Below are positions 32,178 to 41,118 of a DNA stretch of 64,000 nucleotides, piece by piece. The stretch spans positions 248,001-312,000 of the forward strand of contig OZ287709.1 in NCBI GenBank assembly GCA_965649825.1. The letters are read 5' to 3'. This DNA is from Penicillus capitatus (Eukaryota; Chlorophyta). Numbering within the stretch: position 1 is the stretch's first letter; each line of letters starts with the position of its first letter. The notes beneath the pieces are model-generated. The model worked only from the letters and a program-made list of their open reading frames with translations. It did not search any database and had not been told where the DNA came from. The translations under genes and the position numbers were made by a program.

Positions 32178-34415
32178 CTACAGCCACGGGGAATTCTCCA
32201 GCGGCATCATGACGGTTTTGACCTACAGTTTTCCACAGAGATTCTGCGGGAGATGACAAACCATAGCTTATGACCTCTGTGAGCTCTCGAAGACCATACT
32301 CTGCGTTCTCGCGTCCTATTCCACTCATTTTGTAACCGCCAAGTGGGGTCGCATTGTCAAAGATTAAATAGCAATTCGCCCAGAACATACCTACAGCACC
32401 TGGACATCCTCTGTGCCACGATACCGTTCGCTCACCTGCTCGGATCGAACGAGAGAGTTTGTTGATGGTATCGACGTTATTGGACAGAACGCTAGCTGCC
32501 AATCCATATGTCGTGTCGTTGGCTCTACGGATGACCTGAAACGCAGATGTTAAGCACGCATCTCCAGTGAGGGCTCCTTCGCATACCTCATCCTCGTCTT
32601 CGAACCTGAAGATGGATTGAACAGGACCGAAGATTTCTTCTCGAGCGATCCTCATCTCATCTTTGACATTGGCGAAGATCGTCTGCTCGATGTAGTAACC
32701 CTTTGATCCAAGACGTTTCCCTCCACATATTAGCTCCGCCCCTAAAGGCAACAGCATTCGTATGGGAAACGATCAGCAGGTGTACTACTACCTTGGTTTA
32801 TTCCGCTGTCGATGCAGTCAAGGATCTTGGCAAACTGTCGATCGTCGATTTGCGGCCCTTGATCGACAGGGGTAAAGGGATCTCCCACCACTCTGTCGTC
32901 ATTCCTGTGAGATGGATCGGAGAAAGGGTAATCTGTACTTGGTTTGCACCAGATCGTGGGCTCGTTCCACAAACGCATCATAGATCTCGGCATGAACAAA
33001 CAATCGACTGCCAGCAACGCATACCTGACCATGGTTCGCAAACGCCGCTCTGTGTGCCAACTTTACTGCCTATGAAGACGCTGACGGACACAACAAGGGG
33101 TGAGAGGAGAGACCGCTTCCAAGTCTGTGTCTGGGAAAACGATAAGAGGCGATTTTCCTCCGAGTTCCAGAGAGACGCGCTTCAGATTGCCACTCGCATT
33201 GCGGAGGATCTCTTGTCCGACTTCGGTGCTCCCAGTGAAGTGTATCTTATCAACATCCATGTGTGACACGAGTGCCGCTCCAGCGACGCCATCTCCAGTC
33301 ACGACGTTAAAGACGCCATCCGGAATGCCGGCCTCCAGTGCGAACTCTGCCAGTCGGATCGCGACCAACGGCGTCTGCTCGGCAGGTTTGAGCACGAGTG
33401 TGTTGCCGGCGGCCATTGCCATGACGGAACGGCACGGCATAAGAAATGGCCCATTCCAGGGACTAATCTGAAACAAACGAAGCCCCATCCTTAGGAACAT
33501 GAGATGGAAGGGTTCGAACGTGTCCAACGACTCCGATGGGCTCGTGCAAAGTATAAGCGAAGAAACTGCCATCTACTGGAATGGTTTCACCGTGGACCTT
33601 GTCTGCCCAACTACACACATGTCTCTGTGTTAAATATCGAAGCACGTTGACTAGAGTGATTGGTGTACTTTGCACAGTAGCGAATGTATTCGATGCCGGA
33701 CGGAATCTCGCGTTCATACGTCGATCTTAGAGTCTTGCCGTTTTCCTGTTCGAGGCAGAGAAGAGCAAAAAGGCACAGGACAGGATGAGGCACCTTACCA
33801 GTGTCGCTAAGAATGCGAGTTCATCAACATGTTGGTCGAGAACGTCTGCAAATTTCCGTAGCATGCGTCCTCTCTCCTAAAGAGTGGGTGGGATGCATCA
33901 GTGAACATCAGCTGAAAGGACGCGTCCGGCGCTTTACCCGTCCAGAGAGTCGAGGCCATGGTCCTTCTTCGAAGGCTCTGCGTGCGGCCTTTACTGCACG
34001 GTCGATATCTTCGGCGTCTCCCTCGGCGACTTCGATGATGGACTGCTCTGTTCGAGGATCGACGACGGCAAATGTCTTCCCGGTGGCAGCGTCCTCCAAT
34101 TGGCCGTCAATCACCAGCTGCCGTCCAAGATCCCGTGAGCATAAAAAGATCTTTGCAACGTGCACCTTCGGTTTAACATTCCGCAGTATGTGAGGGATGT
34201 CTGGTGTTCCATACGGAATCGTCGGACTAAAAGCCAAGACTCAGTCCATCAAAACGGTATGCTTTGCAAACATACGCCGCAGTCGCCATCACCAAACATC
34301 CTCCACTTCTGTTTCTGCCCCTCGAGGCATTCGGAGTCGCGCAGGAGATCAGCCGATTCTTCCAGCATGCTTTATTGGCGAAACCAAGCTGCGACACTCT
34401 CGCGGCTGTGTTCAT
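32178..34415 (-). CDS. Mitochondrial aldehyde dehydrogenase, copy 1 (ALDH2-like)
   Basis: An NAD(P)+-dependent aldehyde oxidiser. ATG 34415 opens an Arg/Ala-rich presequence ([12 protein letters not shown]) typical of mitochondrial import; a GTATGT intron joins it to the [11 protein letters not shown] block. Then [53 protein letters not shown] (Asn169 region), [21 protein letters not shown] (general-base Glu), [13 protein letters not shown] (catalytic Cys), [36 protein letters not shown] and the end [14 protein letters not shown] at 32178. About ten introns of 34-55 bp. The segment around [12 protein letters not shown] differs from copy 2 ([13 protein letters not shown]) and is closer to other ALDH subclasses. 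Confidence 0.88.
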
Positions 34416-34722
34416 CAAGAAAATGAGGCTTTCGCACGAGTCGACTAATCAGTGGCGATTGGATCCACTCGGAGACGTGATCTAGAGGTTAATGACGCAG
34501 GCAATTTTACAGAACAGCAGGTAGCAAGCGAGAGCATTTCTGCGTCATCCATCGACAACAAAAGCACGAGATCTCGTCCATCCCTTCTTCCATGCGGAAT
34601 CTCTCATTCGATTGCCACATCTATAAATCCGCGTCCATGCTTTTTTGCTATTCATGGAATCCTTCTGGATTGTCGACATACGCATCGCCAATTCGGCTGA
34701 CACGTTGGAGTGTTGTCATCGG
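34416..34722. other. Spacer between two minus-strand genes
   Basis: Upstream of ALDH copy 1 and downstream of the multipass protein gene. Nothing else seen. Confidence 0.4.
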
Positions 34723-35595
34723 CTATTCTCCTCCCTCTCTCATTCTCCTACGAATGCTTTCGGTCCACTCTTTGTTGTGCTGCGTCACTAGGCGGAAATC
34801 GACAAAGGTCAAGTAGGAAAGCACGATGGTTCCGATGCCCATTCCCGTCAGGTATGCATTCTCTAGTCCCGAAACTGGAACGTCGCTTGGAACGCCGTAC
34901 CAGACGTTTTCGGACGATATCCACTGAAAAGCCCAGAAAAGCAGAAACATGGTGATCCAGAAACGCAGCAGACATAGAATCAGGGACGTCATGGATAGCA
35001 ACATCTGCGTCACAACGGACGCGTAAATGAATGGCGCCAGTTCTGCCACAACGACGACGATGATGGCGATCTCCAGCATGTCGAAGTAGACTCGGAGCCT
35101 GGCACCCATGATACAAGGAAACAGGAGATTCAGATAATTCAGCCCCAGCGTAATGCCGCCTCTCGCCACATTCAACCACACCCGTTCTCTCTTGAACCCT
35201 TTAAAATTGAACAAGGAATTGCCAATGCTGTAGAGTGCATAGGCAGAATGTGCATTCCCCAGAAGCTCCTGATGCGGACTCGAAGCAAAGACTCTGTCTG
35301 GCAAGAAAGTGTTGTTTCCTTCGGCCCAGTTAGCGAAGAGTCGGAAGCTGTAAGCAAAACTGAAAGCGGCATGGAAGAGCTCGACAAGTCGATGTGACAG
35401 CCAGACTTGATCCGTGGGCGCAAAGAGACGTCGTCTGAGGATAATACGAACGAGAGAATGGGCGAGAGAGTTCAGAATGACGAAGACGCCTGTCAGGAAC
35501 ATAATTTTGTGCGGCGCGGCGACGCGCATTGCCTCCCAGGACTCTTCCTCTTCCTTCGGCATCCACCAAGCGGAGAGCAGTCCTGACCTATCCAT
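34723..35595 (-). CDS. Multipass membrane protein, possibly TLC-like
   Basis: An intronless 290-codon frame from the first ATG (35595). Hydrophobic helices occur at about residues 32-50 (IMFLTGVFVILNSLAHSLV), 75-95, 120-140, 155-175, 180-205, 210-235 and 250-275. WLSHRLVELFHAAFSF and HSAYALYSIGNSLFNF recall the spacing of TLC (TRAM-LAG1-CLN8) proteins, but the HH pair used by ceramide synthases is not visible, so I do not assign a function. The C-terminus is basic and cytosolic-looking. Divergent from the coiled-coil relic, 130 bp from its ATG. Confidence 0.65.
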   Translation of the reverse strand: MDRSGLLSAWWMPKEEEESWEAMRVAAPHKIMFLTGVFVILNSLAHSLVRIILRRRLFAPTDQVWLSHRLVELFHAAFSFAYSFRLFANWAEGNNTFLPDRVFASSPHQELLGNAHSAYALYSIGNSLFNFKGFKRERVWLNVARGGITLGLNYLNLLFPCIMGARLRVYFDMLEIAIIVVVVAELAPFIYASVVTQMLLSMTSLILCLLRFWITMFLLFWAFQWISSENVWYGVPSDVPVSGLENAYLTGMGIGTIVLSYLTFVDFRLVTQHNKEWTESIRRRMREGGE

Positions 35596-35724
35596 GTTTG
35601 TGGGAGATGCGTCGAATGATGATGATGCGTTCAATGCCGTGCGTCAATCTGAAGACAGCAATCTTGTGACAGAAAAGAGAGTGGACGACGTTTGACGTGT
35701 TGCTGTGGTCACAAAGATGTCGGA

Positions 35725-36512
35725 TGCAGAGCAGCGAAAGCAAGACCATAGCGGCGACCTGTATTCAACGCTCTTACCGTCGATGGCGAGAAAAACGCGC
35801 TGCCGGACGGATAAACGCGCGTCTGGGTGATGTCATTGACGTGGATGCGACGACGGAAGTTGAAGCGTCCGGGGACGTGGTCTCGGAGGAGTCGTTGTCG
35901 CGACGTGGAAACGAAAAAAGACGTCGTCGCGCTATCCAGAAATGAAAACGCGGCAGAAGCGAAGTCCGTCGGCTGCGCGCCAAGATCGCCGCTTAGGAGA
36001 AGCTCTTGGTCGAGAACGAACAGCACACCATGCATCAACGCCAACACCTCGTCCAAGTTCTTTCGCGTTACCCTCTGGACGATTGCCTTTAAAAAGAGGA
36101 TAGGAACGCGAGGACTGTTTGGAAAAGGAACAACTGCGAAGTCATGCGCAGCTTGTAAGCGACGAGGAGAAATGGACGATTCAGATGGAGGAAGCAGAAG
36201 AAAACAGTTTGCGGAATCAGTGGATGGAAGACCAGAATCTTCTAGCAAGGGAGCTGGAAGAGGCAAGAGCCCATTGGGAGCATTCCTATCTCAGCTAACA
36301 AACATTTCACAAACGCGCTTTGTAAAAACGCAGCCAAGAGCACACGCAGTACGTCAGACTGTTGTCTCTGCCTCTTTCTTCGACCAATGGTATTAGACAA
36401 AAAGAAGAGCTACAGTTAACGCAGCAACCAGCGCTCGAAGAGATGCGTCAGCAATGCAGCGTCAAACGTACGGAATGTATGAAATCTGCCCGTCAGAAGC
36501 TTCTGCAATAAA
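35725..36512 (+). pseudogene. IQ-motif coiled-coil gene, probably decayed
   Basis: From ATG 35725 an IQ motif is clear: IAATCIQRSYRRWREKRAA. Coiled-coil blocks follow: VRRLRAKIAA, EKLLVENEQHTMHQRQHLVQ joined by a 47-bp intron to EREDCLEKEQLRSHAQLV, then EEKWTIQMEEAEENSLRNQW and ARELEEARAHWEHSYLS, then RQKEELQLTQQPALEEMRQQ. Almost all of this lies in one frame, but that frame meets TGA, TAG and two TAA codons. Those could be CGA or CAG/CAA mutated by C-to-T. Some stops might be removed by introns I could not place, so a living gene is possible. Confidence 0.5.
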
Positions 36513-37441
36513 TGACGCACTCAACGGCAAAGATGATCCACACGTCCGTCCAGCAATGTGTGTACAGAACATTATGATCTTCTTCGAGGACGGGACAGAA
36601 CCCTTTCCGTTGACAGACCTCGGGACTCAAAATCTGCTCGGCGACTTTCCTCGCCAAGAGAGAGAGATTCGAGATTGTACATTTTACTCCTCACTAAGAG
36701 AACACGGCATACTTCAATTCGCCGCCATTCAATATCGATCGCTAAATGCGACATCGTTTGTTCGATCGTACGCTCTTCTCCGCAAACAAAGGATCCTTGC
36801 CGCCGACGTTACACTTCTCTCTGTGCGGGAAGATAAGAAACCGAGCTACGGTTTGATTATTCACTATAGAAGAAGACCATTTGTGACTGGCGTGTCCTGA
36901 ACAGACATCACGTTGTGCTTGCTTGCAGCGACGCAATTCCTTTTCGGCGATACTTTCGTCAGTGCTTTAGTCTGGAACGAACCCAGAAGACTTCGACAGT
37001 TGAGGGAACCGAGGCTGTCAGCGAACGCCCGCTTTCCAAACTAGAGTACATATCCAATCGATAAACTTTTTGCTCGTTTAAGGCGTTAGCGAAAAACTTC
37101 CGTCGTTTGATCGTGTATACGATACTCTGCAATTCACGCTGTTCTGCGAATTTGTGCACGAGTATAATAACGGTTTCTTTGAGTCGGAAACGCCGCCAAA
37201 GCGCGCATCGCTTTAAAAACCATCGTCTCGCCACTCTGTCGATCCGTACGTTTCATGCACGGCTAACAGGTTACATCGGTTCTGTTCTGATGAACGAGGC
37301 GTGAAACGAATCCTTGACAAACGACAGAAGTAGCCTGGACGGAAATGGACGGGCTTAATCTTACAGTCCTGATGTGTTTCGACAAGAATAATGTCAAGTA
37401 AGTTATGTTTATGTGTTCAAGTTCGAATCATTCTACTACAT
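36513..37441. other. Region with no convincing gene
   Basis: A 148-codon open frame (36454-36900, +) overlaps the coiled-coil relic in another frame and has no recognisable motif. The remainder has short frames only. Confidence 0.35.
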
Positions 37442-38337
37442 CTATTTTCCCTTTACGCCCACGACCAGATCATCATTTGGATTCTGAACAATCACGATAA
37501 CGGATTCCGATGCCATCCGAGCACTACCGACAGCCATACTCCAACGTTCCAATGTAAGAAGCCTATCTCTCACGAAGTACCTTGAGCATATACTGATGTC
37601 TTCTTGAAATGTTGAGAGACTGGTTTCGCGAACACTATCGATCACGGGAGACAGACTCGGCGAATGTGATTCACCGACGCGTTCTCTTCGACGACATAAA
37701 ACGAAAAGTGTCATTAATCCACAGAACGCAAAGCCGAGGCTGGTCGTCACTATTTGAGCAGTAGCTCCAAAAGCTCTCTTACTGCTTGCTGCGACGTCCC
37801 CTTCAATGAGCCGCATCTTTCAGGAAGCCTACAGCGTTATGCGTTCTACCTTCCTCTGTGTCCAATTCCGTTACGACGCAGGCTTTTTCCACTGTTAGAC
37901 GAAATCCTCGTTTACACGCCACACACGTCGGTACCGTGCCGTCGTCGACGCACTTTAAACATGGCCAGTCGCAGAAGGATGCGCCTGTAGCTCCAACAAA
38001 AACTGATTTCGTCCGACGAGAGTCACGGCGTACTTATAAGGTGGCGACCATCTGATAGAGCTTCGGAACCTAAAAGCGTAGCCCTTTGCATGGCGAACAC
38101 AAGACTGGCTTAATTCGAATGCCAACCAGCAGATTCTTCGCCGTGTTCCGTGGGAGAATAACCGTCATTTTTGTGCTCCGTTTCGCCGTCCTAGAAGACA
38201 ATCCGAGTTCGTGAAGACGAAACGAGCCCGGAAACGGTCTTTGCTGAGTTCACGACTGCTTCTTGACCCAATGCGACACTATTGAGCAGGAACGAAGTAG
38301 CAAGGCAGAGAAGTACAAGGACAGTAAACGGCTGCAT
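37442..38337 (-). CDS. Small type I membrane protein with Cys-rich ectodomain
   Basis: ATG 38337 gives a signal peptide (MQPFTVLVLLCLATSFLL). Four introns of about 45-60 bp join an acidic Gly/Ser linker (DGETEHKNDGYSP, then EALSDG) to a cysteine module: CDWPCLKCVDDGTVPTCVAC, then GFRLTVEKACVVTE. Its spacing is C-x3-C-x2-C-x7-C-x2-C-x11-C, as in furin-like/growth-factor-receptor Cys-rich repeats. One transmembrane helix follows (IVTTSLGFAFCGLMTLFVL), then the stop-transfer CRRRERV and a Ser-rich cytosolic tail. All four joins preserve frame and the signal peptide to helix order. The last 60 residues of the tail may contain another intron. Function unknown; the look is that of a small surface receptor or adhesion protein. 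Confidence 0.6.
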
Positions 38338-39393
38338 TTCGAAGGACGCGGCGTCAAACGGATGACGCACCTGAAGTAGGCGTCCCGCGGCAGCACGCAG
38401 CAACGCCATGAAGCTATCAAATGCGCGGAATGCTGTAACGTGCTGCTGAGGTGACAGTTCGAGTGTCTGTACCTGTATAGAAGTTTCTTTGAGCACGTAC
38501 ACGACAAGTTTGATCTCGATTGGCGGTTGTGAGCATTCGCTTCCAGCACTAGTCATGCCGGTTGGAACGACAGCTCTCGGCGTGGTGTCTCCGTAGATGG
38601 CGATACTGAACAAAGATGACGAATTGTGAATTCTCAATGTTCGATGCGACGACATCAGCGCAGGTATTCAGATGCAGTTGCAGGATATATGCATCTGGCA
38701 TGGATTGGCGATGTCGTCGACGGGAACCACGTGGTAGCTTTAAAGCTTGACAGAGACGCCAACCTGCCTCTACCTAGTCTGGGTTCCGGCAACGTGCCTC
38801 TATCTTCTGAGGATGATGACATTGCCGCTGCCGGATAGGCAAGGACCGAAGTCGATAGCATCGCAAACGCGATGCGGTTGACGGACCGTTTCGTTAAGGC
38901 TAAACAAGGTGGGTGCAAAGAGCGAGTTAGAGGCGCCGACTGGGACATTTGGGTTTTAGAGTCCTTCTCCCTATGAGGGGGTCGGACAGATGACGTGACG
39001 TGACATGGGCGCATCTTGTGCTTTCTAAGGACTCTTACTCGAAAGCTTGTCAAAGACAGACCGACGCACGTAGTAAACCCTAGTTCCACTAGGGAACGAA
39101 CAACTGTCTGTTTTCTTTGCAATCTTCCGCAATACTTCACCGGCGGTGTCGTGACATGCATCCGAGAGAACGGGGTTGCGAGCATGGACTGGAAGTCGAG
39201 GTACGAGGGAACTTCTCTGGAGCTTGTTCCTCGCCCTTTGGCGCCAAACATTGAAGAACGTGACATGATCAGAAGAAAATGATGCGTTATCATATAAGAC
39301 ATCGGAAGAAAAACATGGGGCGGTAGAGCGATTCAGAAGACAGAGTGTGGCGATGGAGGATGTGCGTGACAATGAGAGTGCGACCTGTACTCT
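38338..39393. other. Region with no convincing gene
   Basis: Frames overlap on both strands (for example 39016-39282 on +, 38655-39302 on -) but neither has motifs or a clear splice chain. Confidence 0.35.
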
Positions 39394-39762
39394 GTGGTGT
39401 CATTTACCGATGTGCATTGCCGCCTTGTATGCAGATTAGTCTGGTGGTGTCGTTCTGATCACGACGGATGTTGCATTGGCGATTTTGATCGGCCCATCAA
39501 AACGGAGATTGTAGCTATGATTTTCCCACATCGAAAGTGCGTGTCCGAGATTTATGCCGTGTGTGAGCTGTTCGGAGCAGGAGATGGAGCGGAGATTTTG
39601 AGCATTTTTGGGTCTCGTAAGTACAGTCCTGACATGGTGGTAAATTTTATCGTCGCCGCAATAATTGAAAGGTTTCGAAAGTACGAGGAAATGTGCGCCG
39701 ATACCATAAAGATGATGCCACTGCACGTGGCCGGTATCTTCTCAGAAGTCTTTGGATTCTGA
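39394..39762 (+). CDS. Unknown coding exon ending at an LTR insertion
   Basis: An open frame reads like a helical protein: IKTEIVAMIFPHRK, EIYAVCELFGAGDGAEIL, VVNFIVAAIIERFRKYEEM, ending HVAGIFSEVFGF. It has no ATG of its own and may be a last exon. The stop codon used now is supplied by the first bases of the LTR element inserted at 39760. The target-site copy after the element continues TAA in the same frame, so the protein end was probably unchanged. Confidence 0.35.
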   Translation: MVSFTDVHCRLVCRLVWWCRSDHDGCCIGDFDRPIKTEIVAMIFPHRKCVSEIYAVCELFGAGDGAEILSIFGSRKYSPDMVVNFIVAAIIERFRKYEEMCADTIKMMPLHVAGIFSEVFGF

Positions 39763-39965
39763 CGGGGATACTTCGGACTCTGGCGCGCCGCGAACGCGCC
39801 GACGCCTATGCGAATGCGGAGGGACTGCAAGGAGTCAAAGCTGAGACTGGTTACATGGTGAGCCCAGTCAGCTTTATAGCCCTGGCGCCCGCGGACCGCT
39901 GTCATGTCAAGCAGCGGACAGCCTGTCCGGTCCGCGGGGTCGCAACCGTTATCGCGTACCCGTCA
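39760..39965. repeat. Left LTR
   Basis: A 206-bp repeat with TGACGGG/CCCGTCA ends, preceded by GATTC. Confidence 0.82.
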
Positions 39966-40907
39966 GGACTCCCCCAGCGGTTGACACAACGTTCACGAGC
40001 CAACCGCTCAACGGGAAGCGTACGACCAAGACGCGGGAAGAAACGTCGCGTCACCACACACACTCAGAGAGAATCGACGCAAAGAATGCACAATTGCGAA
40101 AAAATCACGGTCGTGACTGTGAACGTCGACCCGATGGCCGAGTCCGGACCGGATGGCGAGCCGCGAAGGGAAACTCTGTCGGCAATGGCTATTTACATAG
40201 CTAGACAGATACAGCACGGCAGCTCCGTTTAAATACCCCGGATTAGGAGGGTCACATCATTACGTAAGGCATATCGTCACACCTCTGTCACACCTCTCGT
40301 CCTGCGCTCCAATGATGTTCTGCTGGCGTGGCGCCACAGGGACGGTTGGCGCGCCATCAGCGACTCCTCGCCAGATGACTCGAGGCAGAACCAGTGACCC
40401 TTCACAGTGACAAGACCGCTCCGCCGCACATCACTGTCCCTGTCACATCATTATTCAGGGCATGGCAGCTCGGCTACGGCCCGCAGCTGCCGGCGCTGGC
40501 CGGAGGGCGACACGAAACAAAACGCCACAGAAACAGGCGCGAAGGAAAACCCAGGTGCGACCGCGCAACGGTCGGTCCGACGGGCCCACAGGGGGATGTC
40601 TACGGGCGGCAGCAGCGACGCCACAGCCTCATTGGGCTCGCGCTGCGCGCGCCACCCCCCCGCCTGCTTAGCAAGGCCACTCCGTGCCGTCGGCCGCGCA
40701 CATCAGCTCAGGACGGTCATCATGCCGTCGGTCTTCGGTCGGCCGGCTTCGTGGAGAGCGTCGTCTCTCCGGCTGAGGTCTTCAGCAGCGTCTTCCTCTG
40801 GCCGCTGACGGGGTCGGAGTCTTCCTCGGTCGGGCACCACTGACGGCAGCACCTCGTTCCTCCAGCTGTGGCATTGAGAGCGCCACTACCCCGGGGGTCC
40901 ACCAGTC

Positions 40908-41113
40908 TGACGGGGATTCGACAGACTCTGGCGCGACGCGTACGCGCCGACGCGTGTGCGGATGAGGAGGAACTGTAAAGAGCCAAAACTAAGACTGATT
41001 ACATGGTGAGCCCAGTCAGCTTTATAGCCCTGGCGCCCGCGGACCGCTGTCATGTCAAGCAGCGGACAGCCTGTCTGGTCCGCGGGGCCGTAACCGTTAT
41101 CGCGTACCCGTCA
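40908..41113. repeat. Right LTR
   Basis: A 206-bp repeat in direct orientation to the left LTR; the second half is nearly identical. It is followed by GATTC. Confidence 0.82.
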
Positions 41114-41118
41114 GATTC

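Larger units (their letters stand above)
39760..41113. mobile_element. Non-autonomous LTR retrotransposon (TRIM-like), complete with TSD
   Basis: Two direct repeats of exactly 206 bp (39760-39965 and 40908-41113) start TGACGGG and end CCCGTCA, the TG...CA ends of LTRs. They flank a 942-bp GC-rich interior with no reverse transcriptase, integrase or protease. A perfect 5-bp target-site duplication, GATTC, flanks the whole unit (39755-39759 and 41114-41118). Each LTR has a TATA-like GCTTTATAGCC and a GC-rich hairpin (CGGACAGCCTGTCCGG). By eye the LTRs differ at about 20 of 206 positions, so the insertion is not brand new. The primer-binding site is unclear. Confidence 0.82.

Noticed and set aside
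35725-36512. Reassigned stop codons (TAA/TAG read as Gln) in the coiled-coil gene
   Set aside because: Clearly live genes in the window end properly with TAA (kinesin, USP, ATP synthase beta), TAG (exchanger, both ALDHs) and TGA (CNOT11), so the code is standard.
36454-36900. 148-codon open frame as a gene
   Set aside because: Overlaps the coiled-coil relic in another frame, has no motif and no splice partners.
38655-39302. 215-codon minus-strand frame
   Set aside because: Composition is random-looking (Ser/Arg/Thr), with no domain, no partner exons and competing frames on the other strand.
40394-40843. Gag-like or other coding frame inside the LTR element
   Set aside because: Several overlapping frames stay open only because of high GC. 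None has a CCHC zinc knuckle or other retroelement motif.
39760-41113. Direct repeats interpreted as two MITEs because of TGACGGG/CCCGTCA ends
   Set aside because: The 5-bp duplication GATTC flanks the pair as a unit rather than each repeat singly, and ends are TG...CA. An LTR element explains all of this.
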